Shown here: positions 26,101-40,100 of the stretch, one piece after another | How positions within the stretch are numbered: the first letter of the stretch is position 1 | Layout: every line of letters begins with the position of its first letter | Origin: Rhabdophis nuchalis | Taxonomy: Eukaryota; Chordata; Lepidosauria; Squamata; Natricidae | Length of the DNA stretch: 64,000 nucleotides | Direction of reading: 5' to 3' | Assembly: GCA_039707465.1 (NCBI GenBank) | Contig: CM077649.1 | Coordinates: 15,476,501 to 15,540,500 of the forward strand | Position numbers and translations under genes: made by a program | Notes under the pieces: model-generated | Database searches by the model: none | What the model was told of the DNA's origin: nothing | What the model saw: the letters and a program-made list of their open reading frames with translations, nothing else

Positions 26101-29100
26101 GACTTCAAACTTCAGCCAGTTTCATTTTAAAAGTTACGGGCTTTAAAATGTGAATGTTTCATTTTATGATTTTTGAACAATCAAATATCAGCTTATTCTC
26201 TGTATATCTTTATAAAAATATCTTTATTCTCTGTATGGACAAACACTTTATTCGGAAGGGACAAAATTATGAAGAAATGTCATCTGAGAAGGCCTCATAA
26301 TTAATTATATCTAACAAATCCTCCAGCAAATTAAACTGACTCATTTGCAAACTTAATCAAGCTTTGTAACTTATATTCCAGATATTAACATGCTGAATTT
26401 TTATTCATTTAATTTTTAATCTACTGTAAATAAATTATCTAAAACATTTCTGATTTGTTTTAAATGCTACAATATAGTATTTTATACCTGCAAGGTAGTA
26501 GATGCCACACAGTTTAGTGGCTCTTTCACCATGACTTCAGGTTGCTGTGCACTACACAAGTGGTAAGCTTGCCCATAATATGCAGATTGGACACTTATTG
26601 TTGAATGCCGAGGACATCGGAGACTCAAATGATCACCGTCACAGGCATACACAGTATGGTTTCGCAGGAGTTTGGTTAGGTAACCTAAAAAAACATTTAA
26701 CTCTGTTACATTTGGTGAAGCAATATTCCTTTCTCCTCTAAATTTGAATGAAAAATGACCAGTAACATTTGGTTTGATTAATAGTTTGGGATGCTAGGAA
26801 AGGTCCACTTATCTTTAAAACAAATCAATGCCAGAATAAAATTTACTGTTCCTGTTGCTAATCCCTGTTCTCTTCAACTATGTCTTTTTCAAGTCCGAAT
26901 AAATAGTGTTGCTACAAAGACAATTGAGAATATCGCTACAAAATAATCTTGGGATAATTCTATACCTTCTTTTTTATTTGTTGAATAATCATTATTTGGA
27001 TAAATATTAGTTGTGATTATGTAGAGAATAAGGTGATATGAAAGCTTAGATTTTATATATAAACATTGGATGGAAATTAATAAGTATGTTTGCAATTTTA
27101 AAGACCGATGCATCAAACCTATGACCGAATGACATGTTGTATAAAATTCACATGATTGAATGTTCTATTTGTTTTTAAATATGGAAAATAAAAATTTATC
27201 TTATTAAAAAAAAGAGAGAAGTTGCCCCTTTTATGATTGTGTATATGACTAGGTCCCCTAACAGTGGGAGAAATGAACTCATTATCCACCGGGCTACTAC
27301 TACACAAAAATGGAAGTGATTGAAAGTGACAAATGTAGAGGATACATTGGTTTTAGCGCAGGGTGGGTTTAATTTAATTTAGTTTTAAGAATCTTTATAT
27401 CCTTGTATATATGTATATTTATATTTTATATTCCCTGTGCGCCGCCCCGAGTCCCTGTGTGGTGAGATGGGTGTGGCTTATAAATACGATAAATAAATAA
27501 ATAAACACAAATACATCTCATCTGCTGTCTTTCCTCTAATTTTCTGGGAATCTTGGGGAGATGGTGTCAAAAGTAGAAAGTGGGGACAAAATATAATGTT
27601 TCAACCAGGAACTCAAGAATGAAAATTCTGATGGAGAAGGCAAGTGGCTTGAGATGGACCTTGGCTAGTGAAGAGAAAAGACAGCATGCCTACATTTTCC
27701 CATACATTTAAATCAGACCACAAAGCAACTACCACTAGTATTTGCTCAATTGTACCTTTCTTTTTTTCTTTTTACTGGGAGGTGTTGAAGAGGAGCGAAT
27801 CCACCATCATCACCTTTACAGAAAAAAAGCCCAGCTAAAAGATGAAGGATAAACAAACTGGCAGAGGTAACTCTTTATGCTCAGTGTAGAGTTGCCTGTA
27901 TTGGAACAGAACAGAACAGGTGAAACCAGTTCTGTTTGCTACTCCGAGTGAGCAAGAAGTAGGAGGTAGGAATAGACAGAGCCTTCTTTTCAACTTCAAG
28001 GAGGAAATACGGAAAGTCCCAGAGAAGTGGAGTTCAGAAAATGAAGCAATGAAACTGGGAGAAGGAACAAGATTTCAGGGGCTTCGTGGCTGGAAGATTG
28101 CTTGCCACTTGCTGTTTTCCAGCAGTTTTTGCAGGGTAGGGAAAAAGAAAAATAATTATTTGTTGCTTCATGCTGCCTTTCTTGCAATTTTGCAATTCTT
28201 CTTCTGCAAAGATGTATGTTGTTTATCTGTAATCACAGCCTTTGAATGACTGCAAGTTACATCTCCACAGGACACTAAAGAATGTCGGCCCACATCTATG
28301 TTAATTTGGTTTCTTATCTGTTTGGAACAAAATGTTCCCCTGCACAAATCAGCCCAGTATTCTCTTGAGGATATTAACTATGCAGACTTTTGAATGAGTT
28401 TCTGAGCGTTTTAGCTACTATTTTGATCTGCAAATTCCTATCCCTGTACCGAAGTACTTTTTACCATCAATTTCATTATTCAGTGGCTCCATGAATGGTA
28501 CAATAACATTTACTTTGTCAGACAAAAATGAAATAATACCAGGTATTCAATAGAAACAGTGTCATTTAAAATTAAAGTGATATTATCACCATACGTGCAC
28601 CATGAAGGATGAAAATAGTTATGGGATTTTGCGGTTTCCATTTGATAAGGAAACTTGGTGTAATATTCAGGGGTGGGTTGCTGCTGGCATTACTGCCAGT
28701 TTGGCAGGCGCAATTTTTTTTGCACATAAATAGGTTTGCCCATGCGCAAAATGTTAAAAAAACGAAACAAAATTAAATTTGTGCAAAGAAAATTCTTCCG
28801 TGCATGCACAGAACCGAAAATCAAGATGGCGTCCCCGTAGGAGAACCGGTTCAGGGGCGTGGCAGGCCTGAGTTGCTGCAGGTTCAAGAGACCCAGGCTA
28901 CCAAACCACTACTGGTTCAGCTGAACCAGTCCAAACCGGTAGGAACCCACCACTGGTACTGTTATATAAACTGCTTCCTTTCGGGCCATACTGTCTCCAG
29001 AGACAGTAATAATTTACATACACCCATATCTTCTTTATTTTTCATTTGGATTAATATCAAGCTATCAAACAGTAGCTACTTTCCTTGCCCAGAATTAAGA

Positions 29101-32100
29101 CAGCAGAGCTGTCAGTCATTGCTATGTTCAAAGAACTCAAAATTATTTAGATTTATTTTATGGAATCCATTCTGATTTCTTTGTTTTGGCGAGATATTAA
29201 ACATTCTTGCAATACATGGGGTTGAAAGTAAGAAAGGAAAGTGGTGCTGAAAATATGGGGCCAGGAATTAAAATATCCTACCTAGAAAGGTTGTATAAAG
29301 TGAGGAATACAGAGGTTCCCTATTTATAATTATCCAAAATTAAATCTCAGATGTTTCTTTGGTTTCCACCTCAGCAACTTTCTGCTTTCTCCATCTTGAA
29401 GTTAAATTTCTAACATGAAGCCAATAAAAATCTATAGATGCTTACCTCAAGTTAAGGAGAAACAAAGGATCTTATCATGGAGTCCTCTCTTAGTTATGCC
29501 TTATAGCTATATTTAATCAGGATAAAAACAAGCCCCAACAGGAAATCACTTAAACTGAAATCTTGGATTTACACTGACTTCTGAGGTTCAGTAACTCTTA
29601 GTACTGGTTGGTCCAGTCAAGTCCTGTCTCAGGGATCCATACCTGCAGGGGCTGTGAGAAATTTTCTGTAGATATTGCCAGAGAATTATCAGCTTCATAA
29701 CACACCCTCTGCAAACTTCATCTTTTGGCAAGGAAGAGCATCCAACAAAAAAAGAAAGAAAGAAAGGAAAGGAAAGGAAAATGCTTCAAGTAGGCTGCAA
29801 TTATTGGTCTTTTTCCTGTTTCTTTAGATCACCATTATTCTAGTATCATTCTTTTAACAGTTATTTGGCAAAGCCAGTTTTTGCCACTACTCATGGACCC
29901 CTTAAAGCAGGGGTCTCCAACCTTTGCAGAGCTGGCTGGAGAAGTCTGGGAGCTGAAGTCCTTCAGACTTAAAGTTGCAAAGGTTGGAGACCCCTGCCTT
30001 AAAGAAACAAGTGAACAACTGCTCTTTTCCCCCAGCTTTTAGCCAGATCAAGAGAGAAAGAACAAGCGGCTAATTCTTCCTTGGGCAGTTTTACTCTTTC
30101 TTGGGCACCATGTTCAGTGACATTCTCAGTTTTTTGCTACTTATAGGAAACCCTTTATTCAACAGAAAAAGCACACACAGTTTATCAAGACGCAGCATAT
30201 CTTCTGATTTCTCACACAAAATCCAAAACTACAGAACATTTAAACGGGTTTACTGGATACTTTACTACAAGGACATTTCAAAAATAGAGAAAACGAGTGG
30301 CTTTTGGTATTGGGTTACAATACCTATAACAATGGATAGCAATGCATTTATATAGCCTCTTTTCTCTCGGGACATCAATGGAAGTAGGGTTGATCATTCC
30401 CCAGACCCAACCCCTCCATATTTTGTGCTAATCAATGGCAATTTTAATGGCTCAACAGAGTAGGCTTTTCAGAGATCTAGGACATTTGAAACTCTTGACG
30501 CTCTTAGCAGTAATGCACATAGACAGAGGCAAACACAATTTAAAAATAGCAAATGTCTAAATTCTCTGATTTCAACTTCAGACCAATGCCAGATAACTCT
30601 CTTGCCCTCTATCGTGAATCCAGCATAAACTTGAATATGGCTGTTTCTGCTTTAACAGTCATATTAACCTTAATTAATGATTTCTTAAAGCAGCAGCATC
30701 TTTTTTCAGACTTGTGCAGAAGCCTGAAAAAAGCCAGGATGCTTTAATGAAAGCAGTGAGATGCTGGGTATCCATGAGCTCAGAAATTATTGAATCATTA
30801 TTTAAGCATGCATAGCACATGAAATATGTATGAATTTTTAAGAGTGAACATGAGCAAGTTATGGTTCAAGATTTTGATTACTACATTAATGATACTTAAT
30901 ATCACTAGAAAATGTTTCTAGATAAAGATGTTGAATACTGTAGTATTTGTTTTTAACTAAGTATTTTTAGACTAAAATGATCTTTGCTTTCAGAAACACA
31001 GTAAGGGATTAATTAAAGGATTATAATTCTGAGAACATTTTTTTTCCACAAAGCATGTGCTGAATGACAAATAAGAAATACGCCTTTTGAAATCTCCTGA
31101 TAATATCTTGGATACCTTCTACCTCCACAAACGCAGTGAATAAGTATAAACAACAGTAGACCTGAATCTATTGATAGAATGGAGAGCTCTGGTTTTAATT
31201 GCTTAACCAACAATGATTTGCCTTCATATAGCATATTGAAGGCCACTTTCCAAGCAAGGGGGAACAGTCCCAATTTCCTGGAGTCTTGGACAGAATTAAG
31301 GGGTGAAATAGGTGCTTTGTGAGTCAAGAGGTCACAAAAAGCCCACAGACCCAATCTTTTCTATTTTTCACTTTCATCTAAATTATAGTATTGAAGCAAA
31401 AATAAAAATTGTGGTAGTAACCAGGCTGAATTTTTCTGTGTGGAAGTGCTGTTGTTTTCAGTTAGTCTTGCTACTCAGAATAAATTCCTGACCTTAGAAT
31501 TGTTTAATTCTAAGTAGTTATCTATGGCACCAGGTTTTAAGTGACATATCTTGGTATTGATAGAAAAACAACCAAATCCTTCATAAACCAGATATCTAGT
31601 TACCCCTCCAGCAAACAATCACAACAGTAGCAGAAAGCTTTGCTAGGAAAATAAGTATTACCCAGTCTTCTATTTCAGGAGCTAACATGGGTAACATCAA
31701 ACGAAGACAATTAACATAGATGTTAATTATATTGGCTGGAACAGTTCAATCTATATTTTGTAATAAGAACTGTTGACTTACCATTTATTTTTCATTACGG
31801 ACCTATTTATTTCAGATCAAAATAGACTGAAGTACCACAGAAATGATTGGCCAGGATCCTAAAAGTCTCATCCATCAAGTCCTCACAAGAATGTGCCAGA
31901 TGCAACTGAAAAATTTATAACAACATCAGCAAACAGCCATGTCAATGAGAAGGATGAAGTCAGAAACCTACAGAACAACAACTACAGTGCAAGCTATCAC
32001 ATTGGCAAGATTATCTCATTCCACTTAAAACTCCATAAGTGAATATCAAAGGGTACTGCTGAATTTGTTAATATTTGTTCAGGTCCTAGGAACAACTGAA

Positions 32101-35100
32101 CTGAGTCACACATGGGCACATCTAATCTGAGTATAGACATCACAGTACTGGCAATATCTTTAGATGGTCTTGACTACAACCATCACACACAGAGAAATAA
32201 ATTTAATGTAATATTTAAATGTTGCAAAATTTCTGCCTTCTTTCAATTATGCAATAACACTTGAAAAGATTCTGGGGATCTGATTTAGGGTTCTTCATCA
32301 AATCTGAGAAAGTGTATCTACGAGTCCTTCTGCCTATTAGTATAAAATTTGCTTCTCACTTGGATGATCCCGGCCCTGCTACTGGTACAGCATTCATCCA
32401 TAGGGCTGTCCTCATGATGGACAGCATATGTTAAGGACAGACTTATGGTTTTCTCAGCTTTGTTTTTCTCCCCTCTCAATAACTGTCACCAGTTGACTGG
32501 AGAACATTTTGCATTTACTTTATAGGACAAAAAGAGACCACAATTTAGTTATCATTTAAAATTCACTCTGGCTTTGCAGACATTGTGTATGTATTTCTGT
32601 CCAAAGGAACTCTGACTATCAGGCAGCCAGCCAACCAACCTACCTCCTCTTGCTTCATGATATAATTCTCCTTGGTCTGGCAGCTGTTGCTTAGGATGCC
32701 GTTAGACAATTTTAGCTCTACTCTAAACCAATGTCAGTTTTGAAGAAGGCTGAGAAGCCCTTAGTGGTAGCCATTCTTAAGGTTTCTGGAGCAATCTTTC
32801 CTAGCCTACTTGCAGAGCAGTGAATCCAAGATTTTGACTCAAACATGAGCTTTGGATGAAAAGCATAAAGTTGCTATGGCCATGAAATAACAGTCATAAA
32901 ATATATTCTGATATGCATCCACCCTCACATTCTTTTTTTAAAAATAAATGAGATTTAATTCATTTATTAACTAATATTCATTAACTGCCTTCATATAAGA
33001 TGAACATGTGAGCAGATCTGAGCAGCTTCACTAGCAGGGTCCGCATTCTTTGCTAAGCCACCGTTTTTCACAGAATAATCAGAGATCAAAATTTCTTATT
33101 ACACTATAGAAATGTGGTAGAATGTAGTCCAAAATCCCAGGAGAGAAAGGATGCATTCCAGAGAAGCAAGGGACAGAGGAAGTTTGGTTGGGAGGAAGGG
33201 GATCAGGACAGCTGGAGTTCTCAAAGAATATCTTTGTGCTGCAAGTAAATTGCTTTAATTTGCAATATTTCTCTTTCTAGGTGAGGAACAATAGAAGAAA
33301 CTGCTTAGAAGAAACTCTAAGTGTATCTTTCTTAGTCTTTGGAGCATGACAAGACATTAGTCAACTCAATAATGCAAGAATACTTGTGTTAATCCAATAA
33401 TTGTATTCTTTTGTTAGTTGCCATCCCCCAAATTGATCTGTCTCTGTGTTTGTGAGACTCTGTGTGTTCCAACAGACTCCTCTTTCAGGATAACATTGTA
33501 CACATCCGATGAAATGATGTCCGATCCAGAAAAAAACATCATTACCATAGTCTGTTATTCTTTAATCACTTCCTAGGCTGTGCTAATAGGAATTGAAATC
33601 CAATAACATCCATTGCTAAAGAGTTTAATTTTTGTCCCTAACAGTACTTTCAGTATCTGATTCGCCTTTGTGTTTTTTCTCCTATTTCTTAAATATTCCA
33701 ATATTTACTGGTCATGCTGCCTCAAAATCCAGCCAGCCAAGAACAGCTACACAAAGCTAACTCTTATCTTTTTCCTTTTTTTTTCCTGTTTCCACTGCAG
33801 ATTGTAAACATTACTCAAATTTTTGTAATGTGGGTTGGCAATGCCCATTCTCACAGTGGCAATAGAAGGAAAACATTCATACACAATAGTCTTTCTTTCA
33901 ATTATTGGCAAGTTGACAATTCTTGGTATTTTATTAACCCTTTGGGATAAGGTGTAGGTGTTCACACTGAAAAAATTTAGTTATCAGCTGCAATCAGCAA
34001 AACAGTCAATTCTCAAACATCTCTTTTAGCATAAGAAATAATGCAGAGAAGAAGTTTTATTTCTTGGTTCAACCTTTAGCTCAGAAAAAAATAACATTCA
34101 TGCAAGATACCCTGTATTATTGGTGTGTGTGTGTGTGTTTGTGCATGGTCCATAGCATTTTGTATTAAGAAAGAACAATATTTGCTTGGTTTTCATCTGC
34201 AACTAACATCTGTCTTCAACACACAGAAGACAGCATATCTTTCTTGGGATTAGGGATTGCCAAATATAATTTTCACATGTAACATCTCTGTGGATTACAT
34301 TTGAAAGATCTGAAGGTCAAGTGCCACAGAACTTTGTGTACTGCTGAACCAAAGATAACACTGTATTATGCTACTATTGCAACTAAGCCAAGAACAAAAG
34401 ACTTTGTTCATATTGAGAACATTCAGTTAGATACAGATTTAATCGCACACATGCTTTTCTCTGCTTCTACCTACTGTAACTATGGTGGTACAAAGATGCC
34501 TATTTCTTTCTTTTCCATCATTTTTTTCTGCCCATTATGTTGCCTTGATCTCCTTCTTAGCCCATTAATGAGACAAACTTAAAGTGTCCTTATCTTGAAT
34601 CCGTAGTGTAATATTTCTCCCCTTATTCCACTACATTCGAAGGAGAACCTCATGGCTTTTAACATCTCTTAGGCTTGGTGTCACCCTTTACCTTGAAGGA
34701 AACTTTTAAGTGAATGCCGTGACTTGAAACAGAGAAAAATAGATACAGGGTTATCTATTTTCAGACTTAAAGTTGCAAAGGTTGGAGACCCCTGCTCTAG
34801 GACACTGGGAGTTGCAAACTAATATTTGTGCCAATGCAATCATTAAATGACCAATTATGACTTCTATCAACTGCCTAGTGTTTACTGTGTAAAGAATTCT
34901 AAAATATTTGAAAGAACAGGTAATACTGAAATGTCCTACCATCTCATAAACCACATTGGGAAAATTGTTACACAATTTGAAACCAGTGACGTTTCAAAGT
35001 TGTTTTGCATTTGGAAGTGATCTATTAAACTGGACCAAAATAAGGAACTTTTCTCGGAAATATTTTTGTCTGATACATGATTACATAGAAACCAGTCTTG

Positions 35101-36298
35101 CTAACTCAATTAGACTATTGAGATAATATAGAGAATTATGAGCTTAGTATTTCTTTGTCATTTTACTATTTTATTCTAAATCTCTTTTAAAAATAATAAT
35201 AAAGATACTCAAGTTACTCATTGCAATCAATCTGAAAATGAAACTGGAGAATTAAATCTTTTAAACAATTCAATATTTGCCCATGGGGTATATTATCATA
35301 ATGGCAATAAATAATGATGATGCATGGAAACATATGGAACTTTATTTCCTTGGAATTCCAAATAATGAAAAGCACTGTTTCTTCTCACATTCAATGTTTA
35401 TATCGTGTCACCCAGTTTTGGTGTTGAATCCAACTTTTCTGCTGCTGAAAATATCCAGATTGTCAAGTCTTTAAATTTTCAGGAATAATAAACAATACAA
35501 ATACACGTGTAATTGTCAACTGGTTACAGGAAAATCAGGAGGAGTAAGGATAAAGTTCCTAGAACTATATCAGGTAAAAAGCCTGAAAAAGCCCTTTGGA
35601 ACAACCTACCCCCTGAATTGCGTACCATCTCGGACCTCCGCCTCTTCCGCCAGTGTCTAAAGACACATCTTTTTCAGCAAGCCGGCCTAGCCTAACCTCT
35701 CGTTGGGACTATTTTAGATAGTTTTAAATTGGGTATTTTAATTTGGATTTTAGCATAGGATTATAATTTAATATGTTTTTAAATTCTGTATTTATTGTTT
35801 TGTATGTTTTTTAAATTCCTGTGCGCCGCCCTAGGTCCTTTGTGGAGAAGGGCGGGATATAAATGTGATTTAAAAAAAAAATGAAATACTGGTAAAACAT
35901 TTATCCCTATATAGATCCTTTTACATAATCTCTCTGTAGGGAAAAAGAGTATGTAAAACAAAATGAGCATACCTATGTATCACAAATATGAGTAGTCTTC
36001 AAGTTATGAATATAATGGGGCCTGCCAATTACATTCATAACCTGAGGATCCGTAGGAGTGAATCGCATAACTTGACTGCGATCACTCCCTGCTTTTACTA
36101 ATTGAACTGCATATGAGGCAGTGGTGGGTTTCAAATTTTTTAGAACCTATTCTGTAGGTGTGGCCTATTTTGTGGGCGTGGCTTGGCAGTCATGTGACAG
36201 GGTGGGAGTGGCCACCTTTTAAAATGTGGTGAAACTAATTTAACAACTCTCTTGCTTAGCAACCAAAATTTTGGATTCAATTGTGATGATAAATTCCT

Positions 36299-36389
<91 letters not shown>

Positions 36390-37105
36390 CTCTCTCTCTC
36401 TCTCTCCCTTCCTTCCTTTCCTTTCTTCCTTCCTTTCCTTTCCTTCCCGTTGGGTCACTGGCAGCGGCGGGCCAGATTTACTTCCACGTACGCCGGTGGA
36501 ACCCCCTCTCACTGGTTCTCTAAATTTCACCAACCAGCTCTCGCGAGTAGGTGTGAGCCTGCAGAAACCCACCACTGATATGAGGTATCTCAGGATAGGG
36601 AAGGCCATGGGGTGGGGGTGGGGGGTAGTGATGGAACAGTCCACCTGCTTAAGACTACCAAAGGCCTTCCCAACCCACTGAAATACCTCATGCTCCCCAC
36701 AATTGCTTCTCCCCCATCCTGTCATGCTGGTCACAAAGGGTTGCTGAAGCCTACAGGTATGCAATCTCTCAGCAGCTTCGCCAACCCTTTGCAAAAAGCC
36801 TTTGCTGCTATGGATAGAGCTTTGGAGGGATGCACATATCATTCTGAGGCTCCATTTTGGGTGGCAAAGTGCTTAAGGGAATTGGCAGGGAGAATGTTGC
36901 AGCACCTCTGTCAGTGGTGGGTTTCTGCAGGCTCGCACCTACTCGCGAGAGCCGGTTGGTGAAATTTAGAGAACCGGTGAGAGGGGGTTCCACCAGCGTA
37001 CCTGGAAGTAAATCTGGCCTGCCGCTGCCAGTGACCCAACAGGAAGGAAAGGAAAGGAGGAAGGAAGGAAGGAAGGAAGGAAGGAAGGAAGGAAGGAAGG
37101 AAGGA

Positions 37106-37177
<72 letters not shown>

Positions 37178-40100
37178 ATTTATCATCACAATTGAGTCCA
37201 AAATTTTGGTTGTGGCCACTCCCACCCTGTCACATGACTGCCAAGCCACACCCACAAAATAGGCCACACCTACAGAGTAGGTTCTACAAAATTTTGAAAC
37301 CCACCACTGACCTCTGTCGTTGGTTATAAGTGTGAAAGACGGACGTCATGCCACAACATTCATAATTTCGGAACTGGTTCATAAGTACTTGGGGGGGGTT
37401 AGGTTACAACTTTGAATAATCACTAAGTAAACTGCCGTAACTTAAGGATTACCAGTACACAAATATGACAGATGCGTTACATAATTATATAATAATAATT
37501 ACGATCATATGACCATTTTATGTACCATATTCTTCTTGAAAATAAAGTATAGATTTAAATGGACCCTACTTCAGATATAGGACTATAAAATCATAAATTA
37601 GTGTTTCTAAACTTCACTGCACATTGAAAATAAAGTCATTGAAAATAAAGTCAATTATAACCTTCAGAATCTACTCCAAAATATTTAATGTGTCCAATTA
37701 AGCCAGCAATATTGATTTCAATAAAATCTACTTTTCAGTTAAAATGCTAAGGACTGCAGCTTTGGAAAATAAAAGATCTGATACCATTATTACATCCACT
37801 CTTAAATTGAGAAGCATAAAATTTGACAGTTAAAATCCATTACAATTGGAAGCATATTGTGTTGTTTTATAAACCTCCAACAATGATGATGCAACCAAAT
37901 CTATTTCTAGACCTGGAAAAAATGGGATGTCTTCTGTCTTTAATAAACAAACCAACTTTTGGTTCAGGACAAAAGCTGCATAGAATGCATTTGTCAGTGG
38001 AAATTACAGTAAATATATTTTATTCGCAGGAAGTAAGGAAATTACTGCAGTATTTCAGATTAGTGACGCTGATTATTGGCACGCGTGGGTAGGACAAAAA
38101 CTCCAACCCGGAGTCTCTTAATATCAAATTACATTTTCAAAATAATCAGAGACCCTGGAAAGTATACCACTGAATGCTCTTAATATCAAAGCTCAAGACT
38201 CATGTGGATGAGAAAGGGCTTAAGCAGATTTTTTTAAAAAATAACTCTAAATGACTCATTAATCATCTCATTATTATTGGATGCAGAAATTCTTGGTATT
38301 TTGGATCTCGTACTGCCTTTTCTTCTTTTCTTTTCTCTTTTTGGCAAGGCAATGGATTTATATCCCGCTTCATAGTGCTTTTACAGTTTTTTCTAAGCGG
38401 TTTATAGAGTCAGTATATTGCCCCCAACAATCTGGGTTCTCATCTGGGTACCTTGTAACACTTCAGCATTTTCTGCCAAATAAAATATAAAGTTTTTACT
38501 TTATTGGAAAAAAGTTTATATGAAACGCAGAGCGAGTTATTAGTCAAATGTAACTCACTGCTTTCCTTATAATAAACTTTTTGTTTATACAAGGCAGAAG
38601 AGTGATCTGTCTTTTTAAAAGGATTTGTTTTCACAAACTCAGCCAAGTTTAAAGAAATCTATTCTGTGGCTGCTAACAAGGAAGAGAAAGCTGGACCCAG
38701 ATCAACAACTTTAGATGCCTGGTATTTAGAATATTGTGTTAACTTGTAGTTCTTTAAGACTTATACCACCATATATCCAACCACAGTTAGAAGGCAAATG
38801 CTGGCCTTTTTGGGTAAGTCTTTCCTACTGCTGAGCTGAAATATTATTCACACAAACTTGAACAAGCAGGAAACTGCAACTCGGAAATTTCCTGTCCCCA
38901 TTGACAATCCTTATTTTGCCTTTGTTTCAAGTAATTATTGTTACTAATCCTTGTAGATAATGAAATATTGACATGGTTTTATAGAAGTCAACAAATAGCT
39001 ACACATTAAAACCTGGATCATATTTTATTCTTATCAAAATAATACATTTTTAAGCAAATAAAAGAAAAAATGATTAAACAAACTACTCAAAACTAAACTG
39101 TATGATGAAAAACAGACCCACTGATGTAAACAATACTATCTGATATTATCTGAGATCATAGCAGGAAATAATCTCTCAATTATTTACTCTGTGGCTGCTC
39201 TCAGTGTTAATAGAAGGCGACAGATCCAGCCCTTGCCCACTGCTTTGTGGGGTCCTATTCAACATCTACATGAAGCCATTGGGTGAGATCATCCATCACC
39301 ATTGACTGAGATATCATTAATATGCTGATAATACTCAGCTATATGTCTCAGCCTGTGGTGAGTTAAGCGATGCCGTGCCCTCCTTCTCGGAACACCTAGA
39401 GACTGTTATGGGCTAGATAGGGAACAATGGGTTGAAATTGAACCCTGGCAAGACCAAGTGACTTTGGGTTTGGGATTCTTTGGCCCATGGAGAATTGTCA
39501 ACTTTGGTCTTGGATGGGGTAGCACTGCACCAAACAGAACCTGTGCATAATCTGGGGGTTCTCCTAGACTCATGACTTCTTTTCAAAGAGCAGGTGGCAG
39601 TTGTGGCCAGGAGGGCCTTTGTAACTGTGGGTTGTGTGACAGTTATGCCCTTTCCTGGACCAACAATCCTTTCTCATGGTCATTCATGCCCTAGTCACCT
39701 CCTGTCTTGACTATTGCAATGCGCTCTACATGAAGAGCATCCAGAAGCTTCAGTTGGTGCAAAATGTAAGCAGCCCACATGGTTTTATGCAGACATCAAT
39801 GTGCACATTTTTCACTTCTCCTGCGGGAACTGCATTGGTTGCCAATTTGTTTCCAGATTCAATTCAAGGTGCTGGTTGTCATTTTTAAAGCCCTTCATGG
39901 CTTGGGACCAGGTTATCTGAGGGACCATCTCTTCCACATCTACCTGACCCGCTTGAATGGGGAGGCAAGGAATGTTAATAATAATAATAATCTTTATTGT
40001 CATTGTAATAATAAAATTACAATGAAATTGATTGTGAGGCCCATCCCTTAGGGAGATACATCGGGTGGCACCCAGAAGAAGGGCCATTTCCATGGTAGCT

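Larger units (their letters stand above)
35993..37455. mobile_element. MITE (ACTTACAAC family) interrupted by two hAT MITEs
   Basis: 35993-36118 (AGTCTTCAAGTTATGAAT...) and 37310-37455 (GTTATAAGTGTGAAAG ... CGTAACTTAAGGATTACC) look like the two ends of one element. 36119-37309 holds two later insertions plus about 330 bp between them that I do not recognise. Confidence 0.5.

Noticed and set aside
33714..33965. Small ORFs in EVA1C intron 1
   Set aside because: Overlapping ORFs on both strands, no splice context or recognisable domain; consistent with chance.
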